From Flavobacteriia bacterium (GTDB lineage: Bacteria; Bacteroidota; Bacteroidia; Flavobacteriales; Weeksellaceae): a stretch of 64,000 nt of DNA. A program made the position numbers and the translations under genes. Numbering within the stretch: the first letter of the stretch is position 1; each line of letters opens with the position of its first letter. Shown one piece after another: positions 26,629 through 36,052 of the stretch. Below the pieces are notes generated by a model. It saw only the letters and a list, made by a program, of their open reading frames with translations. It ran no database searches and was not told the origin of the DNA. The stretch spans positions 62,001 through 126,000 of the forward strand of contig JAECQR010000004.1 of assembly GCA_015999765.1 (NCBI GenBank). The letters run 5' to 3'.

Positions 26629-27615
26629 TTACTCACTTAGCATTCTGAAAATCCACTCGCTGAAACTGTACTTTTTTACGATTTGCTCCGGTAATTCTTG
26701 ATAGGGTCTTTTCAGGAACTCCAGAATCGCAGCGTTGTTGTAATTTTCAATAACGAAAATATTGTCTGGATGGTAGAAATCATACTTTTTAACCATCAGA
26801 TTATCTGTAATGATTTTCTTTCTGTAATACATACCCTCGAAAAATCTGAAAGATAAACCAACCTGTCTCGGATCAACAAAATCTACAAGAACATCAGATT
26901 TTTTAACAAACTCTATGTTTTGCGCAAAAGTAATTCTCTTTGTAATATATTTAATATGAGGATTTTTGTCGTTGTTTTTGTCAAATTCCTGTAAATAAAA
27001 ATCGAGTTTAAAATCATTATTAACTGCAAACTCTACAAAATTATTAATCTTAGTCCTTCTGATTTCCCAATCTAAACCCACGAAATAAAAAACTGGCGGA
27101 ATATTGGGCACGGGATTCTGAACGGCTTTATAATTATCAAAATCAAAGTAAAAGTTTGTAGTTTTTTTCACATTACTAAAACCCGGTACGGTTTCAAAAC
27201 AGAAGAACGTATCGAAGAAAGAAAAATAATTTTTCACTTCCGGAAATTTTTCGATTCCATCCCACTGATAGCCGATATATTTTTTGGTTTTATCCTTTAA
27301 CTTTTCAATAAAAGAAGCGGGAAATGAATCCGGTCGGATTACGAAAATATAATCGAACTTTTCATCCAATTCAGCTATAATTCTTGCATATTCAGTTTCC
27401 TCAAATTGAGCAATAAGTTTCTTTTTATAACTTTTATCTTTCAAAAAAGTCTTCCTTATAAAATTGACCAGTCGTTCAGAGCCACGGTATTTATAAGCTG
27501 GAATTTTATTGGTAATTAAAGATGTCTGAAATCCCAATTTTTCTAAGTTTTTCATGAAAAATTCAGGAAAATCCGAATAATCGGGCATTACCAGCAGAAA
27601 TTTTTTCGGTCGCAT
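26629..27615 (-). CDS. Probable GT-B-like glycosyltransferase, unassigned family
   Basis: This 328-residue protein has a two-domain, Rossmann-like look: KFLLVMPDYSDFPEFF near the start, a middle FDYIFVIRPDSFP strand, then FYFVGLDWEIRR and a C-terminal SFRFFEGMYYRKKIITDN segment. The last resembles the donor-binding region of CgeB-type and LPS-core GT-B transferases. There is no signal peptide or membrane helix. It sits eight bases downstream of a GT2 gene and converges with the GT2-GT4 gene. I infer a transferase role from fold hints and context only. Confidence 0.65.
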   Translation of the reverse strand: MRPKKFLLVMPDYSDFPEFFMKNLEKLGFQTSLITNKIPAYKYRGSERLVNFIRKTFLKDKSYKKKLIAQFEETEYARIIAELDEKFDYIFVIRPDSFPASFIEKLKDKTKKYIGYQWDGIEKFPEVKNYFSFFDTFFCFETVPGFSNVKKTTNFYFDFDNYKAVQNPVPNIPPVFYFVGLDWEIRRTKINNFVEFAVNNDFKLDFYLQEFDKNNDKNPHIKYITKRITFAQNIEFVKKSDVLVDFVDPRQVGLSFRFFEGMYYRKKIITDNLMVKKYDFYHPDNIFVIENYNNAAILEFLKRPYQELPEQIVKKYSFSEWIFRMLSE

Positions 27616-27623
27616 CTATTAAG

Positions 27624-28673
27624 CTATTTTAGTAAATAGGTGATTTGAAATAGTTTGAATTGCTTTCTAAGACTGTTCACCGGATTTCTGACATAATGCT
27701 TTTTTATCTGATCAAATGATTTAAGCGTGAGTTTGTTCATGGCACGGTAATAAACTTCATTTTTGCGAGTTAAGTAAGTATCTGAAGGCAAATCTGAGTA
27801 AGTGTTAACTAACGATCTTTCCAGTTTTCTGACCACTTTATCGCTTAATTTTTCACGTTCACGGATGGCAAAATCCAGAAAAATTTTCTTGAGATAAACG
27901 TTATACCACTTTGCAATATCAAGGTTTTGCTTTTTGATGTATTTTTCATGCACTTCTTCCAGCACCGAAATATAAGAGTCCAAATTTCTGTCGCTTAATT
28001 TACTTGTAATGGAATTTTCGTTATCCGTTCTGTAAAAATAGGTTTCGTGGTTGACGAACTTTACATTTTTTGCTAAAAGCATAGTTTCAAAAAACCACAA
28101 TTCATCTTCGTGAAGAATCCCCTTCTTAAACCGGAGATTATTTGCATCAACGAATTCTTTACTGTACAGACGATTTTGTGCAACCGGAGTTAATGCAGAT
28201 TCCATCGATTTTGTCAAAACCTCAAAATGAGTATTGGCAATAGTGAGATCTCCTTCTTTCGGAGGATATAAATGTGAAATTTTCGATATAATGTCACCGT
28301 TAATTTTTGACGTAACAGTAATTCCGGTAACGATATCGTTGTTGTCCACAGACGAAACCAATGTGCTGATGGCATCAGTGCTTAGAAGATCATCTGAATC
28401 CAAAAAAAACAGAAACGCTCCGTTTGAAATTTCAATTCCCCTGTTTCTTGTTGCAGAAAGTCCTGCGTTTTCCTGTGTAAATACCTGGAACCGCCGATCC
28501 TTGGCTTCAAAAGATTTAATGATTTCAAGTGTCTTGTCACTGCTACCATCATTAATTAAAATGCATTCCCAATTTTCACAATCCTGCTTAAGGACAGAAT
28601 CGACACACGCTTCAACGTATTTTTCAACATTGTAGCAGGGAACGATAATGGATACTAGTGGTGCTGAAAACAT
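27624..28673 (-). CDS. Family 2 glycosyltransferase
   Basis: A 349-residue GT-A enzyme. Its start PLVSIIVPCYNVEKYVEACVD is typical of GT2, the nucleotide-binding NDGSSDKT is near 40, and the DXD-like motif is FLDSDDL. The C-terminal 140 residues are helical and charged, with no membrane anchor. The ATG overlaps the stop of the upstream GT2 gene in a TAATG junction, so the two are translationally coupled. The donor sugar is unknown. Confidence 0.93.
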   Translation of the reverse strand: MFSAPLVSIIVPCYNVEKYVEACVDSVLKQDCENWECILINDGSSDKTLEIIKSFEAKDRRFQVFTQENAGLSATRNRGIEISNGAFLFFLDSDDLLSTDAISTLVSSVDNNDIVTGITVTSKINGDIISKISHLYPPKEGDLTIANTHFEVLTKSMESALTPVAQNRLYSKEFVDANNLRFKKGILHEDELWFFETMLLAKNVKFVNHETYFYRTDNENSITSKLSDRNLDSYISVLEEVHEKYIKKQNLDIAKWYNVYLKKIFLDFAIREREKLSDKVVRKLERSLVNTYSDLPSDTYLTRKNEVYYRAMNKLTLKSFDQIKKHYVRNPVNSLRKQFKLFQITYLLK

Positions 28674-29638
28674 TATTTATGAGTTAATCTGGCGTAAAAG
28701 TTTGGGAAATAGTAATATAATCTCAAATAGAAATAGTACTCTATTCCGATATCTGTAGCAGAATATTTTAAGAACGAATTGAATGCCCTCCGAATTTCCT
28801 CTTTTTCAGATTTCATTTCATTTTCTTTTGTATTTCTGGTAATTCTCTTCAGAACCATCAGAAGTTTTCTGACGATATTTTTAATGATTTTGTTTCGATC
28901 CCCAACCTTTGCAGAATTTCTCCAAAATTCAAAAACCTCCATAATTGCTAAAAAAAATTGGTAAGCAGTCTCGGGGGAGAGGTTATGCGAAAGGCTGTCT
29001 TCCCGCTGTATGTAATGGTATAACTTTTCATTGGATTTTACCACTTTTACTGCCTTATTGAAAATCTTGAAAAGTGTAGAATAATCCTCGAAACATTTTA
29101 GATTTTCAGGAAAGTGTACGTTTTTTAAAAGGTCTGCTTTAAACAGTTTCCCCCATGGATGGCTCTGGATTTCCTGATCCTCCAGTAAAAGGACTAAAGC
29201 TCTGTTTCCATCAAATATTTTCTCCTCCGAAATTGGTTTACTGCATAACACATTTCCATTTTCATCCTCGTAAGATGCTTCTACAATAGAAATATCGGCA
29301 TTTTCACCGACAAGTAAACTGTATAATTCCGAACAATAATTCAATTCCGCCCAATCATCGGAATCCACAAAGCAAATATAATCTCCTGTCGCTGCTTTTA
29401 CACCACTGTTTCTGGCTTTAGAAACGCCCGAATTTTGCTGCTTAAAAACCAAAATCCGTTCATCATTACTTTGAAATTTATTATAAATCAGTGATGTCTC
29501 ATCCGTCGAGCCATCATCGATAATAATGATTTCAAGATTAGTATAAGATTGTTGAACTACCGACTCTAAACACTTTTCCAACGTTTTTTCGGCATTAAAA
29601 CAAGGTATAATTATACTTATCAGTGGATCATTATTCAT
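28673..29638 (-). CDS. Family 2 glycosyltransferase
   Basis: This 321-residue GT-A enzyme is related to its downstream neighbour. It shows PLISIIIPCFNAEKTLEKCLE, the IDDGSTDET motif (about 40-48) and CFVDSDDWAE as the metal-binding DXD-like site. Its stop codon shares a base with the next start. This pair probably arose by duplication, although the C-terminal parts differ. It is the first gene of a three-gene minus-strand group ending with the unassigned transferase. The promoter region to its right is shared with a divergent gene. Confidence 0.93.
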   Translation of the reverse strand: MNNDPLISIIIPCFNAEKTLEKCLESVVQQSYTNLEIIIIDDGSTDETSLIYNKFQSNDERILVFKQQNSGVSKARNSGVKAATGDYICFVDSDDWAELNYCSELYSLLVGENADISIVEASYEDENGNVLCSKPISEEKIFDGNRALVLLLEDQEIQSHPWGKLFKADLLKNVHFPENLKCFEDYSTLFKIFNKAVKVVKSNEKLYHYIQREDSLSHNLSPETAYQFFLAIMEVFEFWRNSAKVGDRNKIIKNIVRKLLMVLKRITRNTKENEMKSEKEEIRRAFNSFLKYSATDIGIEYYFYLRLYYYFPNFYARLTHK

Positions 29639-29773
29639 ATGAACTGCAATAGGATGTGATGTGTAAATTACTTCGGGTAAGTTTCACAATAAGTATGAAA
29701 AGCATTTATTAATAAGTAGTTTTGCCGTGTATATACTAACGCAATTTAATTGAAATTATTAAGTTGCACAAAT

Positions 29774-29806
29774 TTTTGATATCGCAGATTTTTTGTGCTA
29801 AATTTG
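29774..29806 (+). promoter_or_regulatory. Promoter of the plus-strand glycosyltransferase
   Basis: TTTTTG ending at 29778, a 20-base spacer and TAAATTTG (29799-29806) match the consensus. It overlaps an upstream in-frame extension of the next gene, supporting the later ATG at 29863. A second -7-like TAGTTTTG lies at 29717-29724. Confidence 0.78.
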
Positions 29807-29862
29807 AATCAAAACCTTCCACTTTACTGACTGTTGAGGGTTTAAATTATAATCGCAGCAAA

Positions 29863-30732
29863 ATGAACATCGTATATTTAGTTTTTGGCAATAATCTGGA
29901 GCATTATCAGCAAATATATTTCTCGATCTATACCGTCATGGCTCGAAAAAAGGACAATGACAGAATTATTGTCATCGCAGAAAATCCTTCGTTGTTTAAT
30001 TTTTTTGAGGAAAGCGTAGAAGTAATAGAGATCAACAAAGAAATTATTAAGCGGTGGGAGGGCCAATATCAGTTTTTTTGGCGGGTAAAAATTAAAGCGC
30101 TACAGTTAATCGCGGAAAAATATCCTTCGGAATCCGTTCTTTATTTGGATGGCGATACTTTTTTTTACCAGGATCTCGATACCCTGAGAGAAGGCATGAA
30201 CAATGGACAAAATTTTATGCATCTTGAGGAAGGTAAACTGTCTTCACTATCATCAAAAACCGAAAAACTGATGTGGAAGCAAATGCAGGGGAAAGAATAC
30301 AATCATATCAAAATTGATAAAAACTCCGCGATGTGGAATGCCGGATTAATCGGAATTTCTAAACACCACTTAGACTCTCTGCAGATTGTATTAGATGTAA
30401 ATGATGCCATGTGCGCCGATGACGTCACCCGAAGACTTATAGAACAGTTTGCGTTCTCTCTGGGATTGGGTAAAAATACTGAACTTAAATCTGCAGATCA
30501 TATTGTTGGACATTATTGGGGAAATAAAAAGCATTGGAATACTATTATTGGTAATTTCCTGAAAGAATCTTTCATGAAAAAACACGATCTGATGCAAATC
30601 GTAGAAAACTTGAAAGAGATAGATCTTACTCAGAATCCTGTTTGGGTAAAAGAATCCAATACAGAAAGAAGACTAAATAAGTTCCTAAATAAATTTTATC
30701 AGAACAAGAAAACTACTTATATCAAAAAGTAA
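29863..30732 (+). CDS. Putative nucleotide-sugar glycosyltransferase (GT-A, GT8-like)
   Basis: This 289-residue protein opens MNIVYLVFGNNLEHYQQ and carries the metal-binding DGD at 96-98 in VLYLDGDTFFYQ, then MWNAGLIGIS near 180, both typical of GT8-like sugar transferases. There is no signal peptide. The start at 29863 follows a complete promoter, while the 33 upstream codons overlap that promoter and lack family features. It is convergent with the KdtX-like gene, only three bases apart. The exact family is uncertain. Confidence 0.8.
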   Translation: MNIVYLVFGNNLEHYQQIYFSIYTVMARKKDNDRIIVIAENPSLFNFFEESVEVIEINKEIIKRWEGQYQFFWRVKIKALQLIAEKYPSESVLYLDGDTFFYQDLDTLREGMNNGQNFMHLEEGKLSSLSSKTEKLMWKQMQGKEYNHIKIDKNSAMWNAGLIGISKHHLDSLQIVLDVNDAMCADDVTRRLIEQFAFSLGLGKNTELKSADHIVGHYWGNKKHWNTIIGNFLKESFMKKHDLMQIVENLKEIDLTQNPVWVKESNTERRLNKFLNKFYQNKKTTYIKK

Positions 30733-30735
30733 CTG

Positions 30736-31491
30736 CTATTTTAAATCCCTAAATTTTCGGTAAGTTTCGTTTACATACAGACTTTGCAGGTAGCTTATTC
30801 TTAATCCGTCTACTCCATCAAGAATTCCTAATTTCAGGAAATACGTTTTCACGAATTTGAAGATCACCTTAATATAATGCACGGCAGTTGAATATTTTTT
30901 TCCGGTTTCAGCGAGTTCTTCTCCCTTCAGACGGCCGTAATACAGCATTTTATTCTTGAAAGACGCATAGTTTTCAAAAGAATAATGCAGAAGTTTGCTC
31001 TTTAAAACACCTGTTGTTCCGTTAACATCCAGTGTTTCGTGTACTTTTTTGTGCTTTAAATAGGACGCTTTTGACTTTTTAAACAGACGGAAATTCTTAT
31101 CATTTTGTGTACCCGAAAAATTTATTTTTTTCTTCCCGACAAAAAAAATTCTGTAAATGTAATAAGCGTCGGCGGCGTTGGTGCGGTTGACCGTTTCTTT
31201 AATTTCATTTTTCAGTTCAGGAGTAATCCTTTCATCGCCGTCAAGAAAAAGCACCCAATCGTTTTTAGCCGAGTTCAATGCCAGATTCCGCTGTTTGGTG
31301 AAATCTTCGAAAGCATTTTTAATGACTTTAACCTTAGGATTCTTTAGTGCAATTTCTACCGTTCTATCGGTACTGAAGGAATCCACAACAATAATCTCGT
31401 CACAAAAATCAAAACATTCAAGAACTTCCTGAATGTTTTTTTCTTCATTAAAAGTGATAATTAAACCGCTGATATGTTGTGTAAGATTCAA
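30736..31491 (-). CDS. Family 2 glycosyltransferase, KdtX/WaaE-like
   Basis: A 251-residue GT2 enzyme of the LPS inner-core type: GLIITFNEEKNI (9-20), VDSFSTDRTVEIA (36-48) and the DXD-like LDGDERITPELK (83-94). Beta-1,4-glucosyltransferases acting on inner-core heptose are the best-known relatives, but Bacteroidota core sugars differ, so the acceptor is unclear. The gene starts two bases after the rocD stop, so it is almost certainly on the rocD transcript. Confidence 0.9.
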   Translation of the reverse strand: MNLTQHISGLIITFNEEKNIQEVLECFDFCDEIIVVDSFSTDRTVEIALKNPKVKVIKNAFEDFTKQRNLALNSAKNDWVLFLDGDERITPELKNEIKETVNRTNAADAYYIYRIFFVGKKKINFSGTQNDKNFRLFKKSKASYLKHKKVHETLDVNGTTGVLKSKLLHYSFENYASFKNKMLYYGRLKGEELAETGKKYSTAVHYIKVIFKFVKTYFLKLGILDGVDGLRISYLQSLYVNETYRKFRDLK

Positions 31492-31493
31492 GT

Positions 31494-32741
31494 TTAATTT
31501 CTCTTAAATTCCAATACTGTTTTTTCAATAATCGCCACACAATCCAGAATCTGTTCTTCGGTAATCACCAAAGGCGGAGCCAAACGGATGATGTTACCAT
31601 GCGTTGGTTTTGCCAAAAGACCGTTATCGCGCAAAGCAACACAAAGATTCCATGCGGTTTTACTTTCCGGAGTATCGTTGATAAGAATCGCATTTAAAAG
31701 TCCTTTTCCGCGAACACCGGTAATAAGATCGGTTTTCTCGATTAATTTTTCAATTTCATTCCGGAAAAGCTGCCCGAGTTCTTCAGCTCTTTCTGAAAGT
31801 TTTTCTTCTTCCACCACATCTAAAGCCGCAACGGCAACCGCGCAGGCAACGGGATTTCCTCCGAAAGTAGAACCGTGCTGCCCCGGATGAATCACGTTCA
31901 TGATTTCATCATTAGCCAAAACTGCAGATACCGGATACATTCCGCCGGAAAGTGCTTTACCCAAAATCAGAATATCGGGCTGAACATTTTCGTGATGACA
32001 AGCGATAAGTTTTCCGGTTCTTGCGATCCCGGTTTGTACCTCGTCAGCAATGAAAAGTACATTGTGTTTTTTGCAAAGTTCTGATGCCGACTTTAAAAAG
32101 CCTTCGTCCGGAACATATACCCCCGCTTCACCTTGAATTGGTTCTACTAAAAACGCAGCAATATTCTCTGAATCGTTTGCCAGAGTTTCTTCTAAAGCTT
32201 TGAGATTATTGTACGGAATTTTAATAAAACCTGGCGTGAAAGGTCCGTAATTATTGTTGGCATCAGGATCGTTGGAGAAAGATACTATCGTCGTTGTTCT
32301 TCCATGGAAATTATTCTCACAAACAACAATTTTTGCAGCATTTTGCGAGATTCCTTTAACTTCATAACTCCATTTTCTTGCTAATTTCACCGCTGTTTCT
32401 ACTGCCTCGGCACCGGAATTCATCGGTAAGACTTTATCGAAGCCAAAAAGTTCTGTAATTTTTTTCTCGTATTCGCCTAAATTGGCGTTGTAAAAAGCTC
32501 TGGACGTCAATGCTAATTTCTGAGCCTGGTTCACCAGTGCATCTACAATTTTCGGATGAGAATGACCTTGATTTACCGCAGAATAAGCGGACAGGAAATC
32601 GTAATATTTTTTACCTTCAACATCCCAAACGAAAACGCCTTTGCCTTTTTCTAAAACCACAGGAAGCGGATGGTAATTGTGCGCGCCGTGTTTTTCTTCG
32701 AGTTCTATAAAATAAGAGGATGTTTTGTTTACTGTATGCAT
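31494..32741 (-). CDS. rocD: Ornithine--oxo-acid transaminase
   Basis: This PLP-dependent class III aminotransferase converts ornithine and 2-oxoglutarate to glutamate semialdehyde and glutamate. The marks are [36 protein letters not shown], the DEVQTG segment and the PLP lysine in ILGKALSGG. The start [11 protein letters not shown] (32741) gives 415 residues. A -7 box TATTTTTG (minus strand, 32761-32768) lies 19 bases upstream. No other arginine-catabolism gene is adjacent; instead a glycosyltransferase follows in the same operon. Confidence 0.95.
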   Translation of the reverse strand: MHTVNKTSSYFIELEEKHGAHNYHPLPVVLEKGKGVFVWDVEGKKYYDFLSAYSAVNQGHSHPKIVDALVNQAQKLALTSRAFYNANLGEYEKKITELFGFDKVLPMNSGAEAVETAVKLARKWSYEVKGISQNAAKIVVCENNFHGRTTTIVSFSNDPDANNNYGPFTPGFIKIPYNNLKALEETLANDSENIAAFLVEPIQGEAGVYVPDEGFLKSASELCKKHNVLFIADEVQTGIARTGKLIACHHENVQPDILILGKALSGGMYPVSAVLANDEIMNVIHPGQHGSTFGGNPVACAVAVAALDVVEEEKLSERAEELGQLFRNEIEKLIEKTDLITGVRGKGLLNAILINDTPESKTAWNLCVALRDNGLLAKPTHGNIIRLAPPLVITEEQILDCVAIIEKTVLEFKRN

Positions 32742-32858
32742 ATTAAGGTGATTTATAAAGCAAAAATAATGATTTATTTCCAAGTAAAGTCACTGGCTGC
32801 AATTGAATGTATAACGGAACATTTTCAGTCTGTCAGGTGGTTTGACAAGAGAAAACTA

Positions 32859-33383
32859 TTAAAAGATGGGCTTTTCGAAATTTCCAAAAACATTAGTGGA
32901 ATGGGAACAGTTTAAATAAACATTGCAGCCGGGCATTTTTTCCTTTAAGATCAGGCCTTTCTCGAGCACAGCTTCTTCACTGTCTTCGGAATCTACAAAA
33001 ACTTCCTTCAGATTAGGGTTTTCCAAGTAATCGCATAAATCGTCTAAAGTAATTGGTGTTCGGGTCATATTTAAGATTTCCAGCTCTTGCATCTGATTGA
33101 AATATGATAAAGACGCGCTGGTTAAATAACGGTTCTTTCTTAAGAAAAGTGATTTCAGACCTTTAAAATTGGTCATATAACTCACCGCAACATCAGTAAT
33201 CAGAGAATCTGTGAGATAAATTTCTTCTATGGAAATTACCCTTAAACTCAGAAAATAAAAGAATTCATCACCAAAATCTGAATCCTTAGATTTCAAACGT
33301 CCCCAATGAGTTGGAATATGATCTGCCTTTTCAATCCGGTAATAGCGCTGCCAGAATTTTTTTTCCTCTTTTGAAAGTTTCAT
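32859..33383 (-). CDS. Small leucine-rich-repeat-like protein
   Basis: This 174-residue protein has a charged N-terminus (KLSKEEKKFWQRYYRIEK) and then roughly five irregular LRR-like units, such as SIEEIYLTDSLITDVAVS, KSLFLRKNRYLTSASLS and ELEILNMTRTPITLDDL, each with leucines on a regular pitch. It has no signal peptide, so it is probably cytoplasmic. LRR proteins usually bind other proteins. The partner is unknown. It is followed downstream by nothing on its strand until rocD. Confidence 0.72.
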   Translation of the reverse strand: MKLSKEEKKFWQRYYRIEKADHIPTHWGRLKSKDSDFGDEFFYFLSLRVISIEEIYLTDSLITDVAVSYMTNFKGLKSLFLRKNRYLTSASLSYFNQMQELEILNMTRTPITLDDLCDYLENPNLKEVFVDSEDSEEAVLEKGLILKEKMPGCNVYLNCSHSTNVFGNFEKPIF

Positions 33384-33410
33384 TGTGCATTTTTAAAGGT
33401 TGCAGTAAAT

Positions 33411-33905
33411 TCAATCGTACCAATATTCCTTTTCGAGACTGTAACCCGCTTTCTGGAAAGCTTTCTGGATCGCGACCCCCAAATCTTCATTTTGTTTTTC
33501 ATTGGACAGATAAAGAAAAAATAAATTTCCTTTTACCTCTTCCGTCTTGTTTTCAACATCAAATGTATTATAGGTGGTAAGAACTTCGTGATCTTCACAT
33601 TCGAGGATGATATTTATATCTTTTCCGATTTTACGGATCTTATTCAGGGGAACTTCCTGCCTGATTATTTGATATCCGCTAAAATAGGGGCTGGTCTTCT
33701 TTATTTCAAAGGAAAGGATTTTGTCTGTGCTGATTGAAAAAGGTTTCACAATTTCTATGGTATCACCGCTAAAATGAGGAGATTTCAATTGGTTTTTAAC
33801 CTCTTTCTGCAGTTCCCTGTTCAGAGTTTTAACAATAGTCTGTTCCTGCCCAAAGCTGGTGCTGGCGAATCCTACAAGAAATATAAATAGCAGAAAATTT
33901 TTCAT
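33411..33905 (-). CDS. Hypothetical exported protein
   Basis: A 164-residue protein with a clear signal peptide (NFLLFIFLVGFASTSFGQ, cleaved near residue 18) and a mature part of mixed strands and helices. There are no cysteines or recognisable motifs apart from a C-terminal EDLGVAIQKAFQKAGYSL. It is probably periplasmic. The ATG at 33905 is used, since a TTG three codons upstream is a less likely start. The LRR-like gene follows 27 bases later, so an operon is possible. Confidence 0.78.
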   Translation of the reverse strand: MKNFLLFIFLVGFASTSFGQEQTIVKTLNRELQKEVKNQLKSPHFSGDTIEIVKPFSISTDKILSFEIKKTSPYFSGYQIIRQEVPLNKIRKIGKDINIILECEDHEVLTTYNTFDVENKTEEVKGNLFFLYLSNEKQNEDLGVAIQKAFQKAGYSLEKEYWYD

Positions 33906-33951
33906 ATCATTCAATTTTAGAGCAAGTCCGCTCCTTATTTAAGTTTAAAGA

Positions 33952-33980
33952 TAAAAAAACCGGCATTAAAAAGCCGGTTT
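33952..33980 (-). terminator. Terminator of accB-accC
   Basis: AACCGGC and GCCGGTT form a stem. On the minus strand it is followed by seven Ts, 20 bases past the accC stop. Confidence 0.87.
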
Positions 33981-33999
33981 CATAAATTATATAATGATC

Positions 34000-35352
34000 T
34001 TAATGATCAAAATTTTTATCCATTACAAAATCCTCCATGAATTTTGTTGTATAATTTCCAGAAAGGTAATCTTCATTTTCCATCAGCTGTCTGTGGAAAG
34101 GGATCGTGGTTTTCACTCCTTCAATATAGAATTCTTCTAAAGCTCTTTTCATTTTTGCAATGGCTTCTTCACGCGTTTGTGCTGTGGTGATGAGTTTTGC
34201 AATCATTGAATCATAATTGGACGGGATGCTGTAACCTGAGTATACATGCGTATCAACACGGATCCCGTGTCCTCCCGGAATATTGAGTCCGGTGATTTTA
34301 CCAGGTGAAGGACGGAAATCGTTATAAGGATCTTCCGCATTAATTCTACATTCGATTGAGTGAAGTTTCGGGTAGTAATTGATTCCAGATATCGGTGTAC
34401 CTGAAGCCAAAAGAATCTGCTCACGAATCAGATCATAATCCACAACCTGCTCTGTAATAGGATGTTCTACCTGAATTCTGGTATTCATTTCCATGAAATA
34501 GAAATTCCGGTCCTTATCTACTAAAAACTCGATCGTTCCTACTCCTTCATAACCAATATATTCAGCGGCTTTCACGGCTGCTTTCCCCATTTTCTCCCGA
34601 AGTTCATCGGTCATAAATGGAGACGGAGTTTCCTCTGTTAATTTCTGATTTCTTCTCTGAACAGAACAGTCTCTTTCCGAAAGATGACAGGCTTTGCCAT
34701 ACTGGTCACCCGCAATCTGAATTTCGATATGTCGAGGTTCAACGATGAGTTTTTCCATGTACATTCCCCCGTTTCCGAAAGCTGCAGTTGCTTCCTGCAC
34801 TGCAGAATCCCAGTGTTCCTGTAAATCCTCAGCTCTCCAGACTGCTCTCATTCCTTTACCTCCACCACCTGCTGTAGCTTTAATCATCACCGGATAACCT
34901 ACTTCTTCTGCCAGTTTAGCAGCAGTTTCGTAACCGTCAATTAAGCCCTCAGAACCCGGCACACATGGTACTCCGGCTTCCTTCATGGTGGCTTTTGCGT
35001 TGGCTTTATCGCCCATTCTGTCGATCTGGTCAGGAGTTGCACCAATAAATTTAATGCCGTTTTCCTGACAGATTCTTGAAAAGTTGGAATTTTCTGATAA
35101 AAATCCGTATCCAGGGTGGATGGCATCTGCATTGGTAATTTCGGCCGCTGCAATGATATTGGAGATTTTAAGATAAGAATCTTTGCTCATCGCGGGACCA
35201 ATACAAACTGCTTCGTCCGCAAATCTTACGTGCAGGCTGTCCTTGTCTGCGGTAGAATAAACTGCCACAGTTTTGATTCCCATTTCCTTGCAGGTGCGCA
35301 GAATACGCATTGCAATTTCGCCTCTGTTGGCAATTAATATTTTTTTGAACAT
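34000..35352 (-). CDS. accC: Acetyl-CoA carboxylase biotin carboxylase subunit
   Basis: AccC carboxylates the biotin on AccB using ATP and bicarbonate. The 450 residues match the family: [17 protein letters not shown] at the start, the ATP-grasp glycine loop [27 protein letters not shown], and [14 protein letters not shown] with the active-site residues. It lies 91 bases downstream of accB on the same strand in the usual order. The spacer is extremely AT-rich and contains a near-direct repeat. Confidence 0.97.
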   Translation of the reverse strand: MFKKILIANRGEIAMRILRTCKEMGIKTVAVYSTADKDSLHVRFADEAVCIGPAMSKDSYLKISNIIAAAEITNADAIHPGYGFLSENSNFSRICQENGIKFIGATPDQIDRMGDKANAKATMKEAGVPCVPGSEGLIDGYETAAKLAEEVGYPVMIKATAGGGGKGMRAVWRAEDLQEHWDSAVQEATAAFGNGGMYMEKLIVEPRHIEIQIAGDQYGKACHLSERDCSVQRRNQKLTEETPSPFMTDELREKMGKAAVKAAEYIGYEGVGTIEFLVDKDRNFYFMEMNTRIQVEHPITEQVVDYDLIREQILLASGTPISGINYYPKLHSIECRINAEDPYNDFRPSPGKITGLNIPGGHGIRVDTHVYSGYSIPSNYDSMIAKLITTAQTREEAIAKMKRALEEFYIEGVKTTIPFHRQLMENEDYLSGNYTTKFMEDFVMDKNFDH

Positions 35353-35443
35353 CGTCGTTGAAATTTTAAATTTTGAATTTCGAATTTTAAATTATTTTTA
35401 AATGAGCACCATTTAAAATCTATAATCTTTAATTTAAAATTTC

Positions 35444-35926
35444 TTAAGATGGATCTACTAAGAATAAAGGCTGATCATATTCAACTGGTGTTGCATCATC
35501 TACCAAAATTTTCACGATTTTTCCGGAAATTTCAGATTCGATCTGGTTGAATAATTTCATTGCTTCGATTACACAAACTACCTTACCATTGGAAACTTCA
35601 TCACCAACATTCACGAAAACATCCTTATCTGGTGAGGGTTTTCTGTAGAACGTTCCGATCATCGGAGATTTAATCGTTACAAATTTGCTGTCGTCATCAG
35701 CAGCAACATCAGCAGTATTGGCAGCAGGTGCAGATGATACGGCAGGTGCAGATGCAGATGGTTGCGGTGCTGTATGATAAACCGCTGGTTGTTGCATATA
35801 GCTCACTTCATTCCCCCCGAGTGGAGTTTTGATTGTGATTTCGAAATCTTTTGTTTTGTATTTTACTTCAGAAACTTCTGCTTTAGACACAAATTTAATC
35901 AGATTTTGTATGTCTTTAATGTCCAT
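35444..35926 (-). CDS. accB: Acetyl-CoA carboxylase biotin carboxyl carrier protein
   Basis: AccB carries CO2 on biotin between AccC and AccAD. The 160 residues comprise an N-terminal dimerisation region, an Ala/Pro/Ser-rich linker (about 50-78) and a C-terminal biotinyl domain with EAMKL, Lys124 being the biotinylated residue. It has its own promoter just upstream, so accB-accC forms a unit separate from rpmF. Confidence 0.97.
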   Translation of the reverse strand: MDIKDIQNLIKFVSKAEVSEVKYKTKDFEITIKTPLGGNEVSYMQQPAVYHTAPQPSASAPAVSSAPAANTADVAADDDSKFVTIKSPMIGTFYRKPSPDKDVFVNVGDEVSNGKVVCVIEAMKLFNQIESEISGKIVKILVDDATPVEYDQPLFLVDPS

Positions 35927-35951
35927 TATATGTGGTATTTGTTTATTATGC

Positions 35952-35981
35952 CAAAGATACTAAAAATCAATAAAAAACAAC
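35952..35981 (-). promoter_or_regulatory. Promoter of accB-accC
   Basis: On the minus strand TTG, an 18-base spacer and TATCTTTG match the flavobacterial consensus. The -7 box ends 25 bases from the accB start. Confidence 0.8.
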
Positions 35982-35984
35982 AAA

Positions 35985-36018
35985 AAACCACTCAAAATTG
36001 AAAAAATTGAGTGGTTTT
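35985..36018 (-). terminator. Terminator of DUF177-rpmF
   Basis: AAACCACTCAA and TTGAGTGGTTT form an 11-bp stem. On the minus strand it is followed by a T-run. It sits directly upstream of the accB promoter. Confidence 0.87.
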
Positions 36019-36052
36019 GGTATAAAATTGAAGTTTTTTAAGATTTTAGATC

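Noticed and set aside
27624-29638. Adjacent GT2 genes as a split or frameshifted single gene
   Set aside because: Each has its own complete N-terminal GT2 motifs and an intact stop/start junction, so they are separate coupled genes.
33411-33914. TTG start three codons upstream of the exported hypothetical protein
   Set aside because: The ATG at 33905 begins a normal signal peptide, and the TTG adds polar residues without support.
35353-35443. AT-rich spacer between accB and accC with repeated AATTTTAAATT-type words
   Set aside because: A near-direct repeat is present but simple AT-rich sequence explains it. No stable hairpin with T-run or promoter was found.
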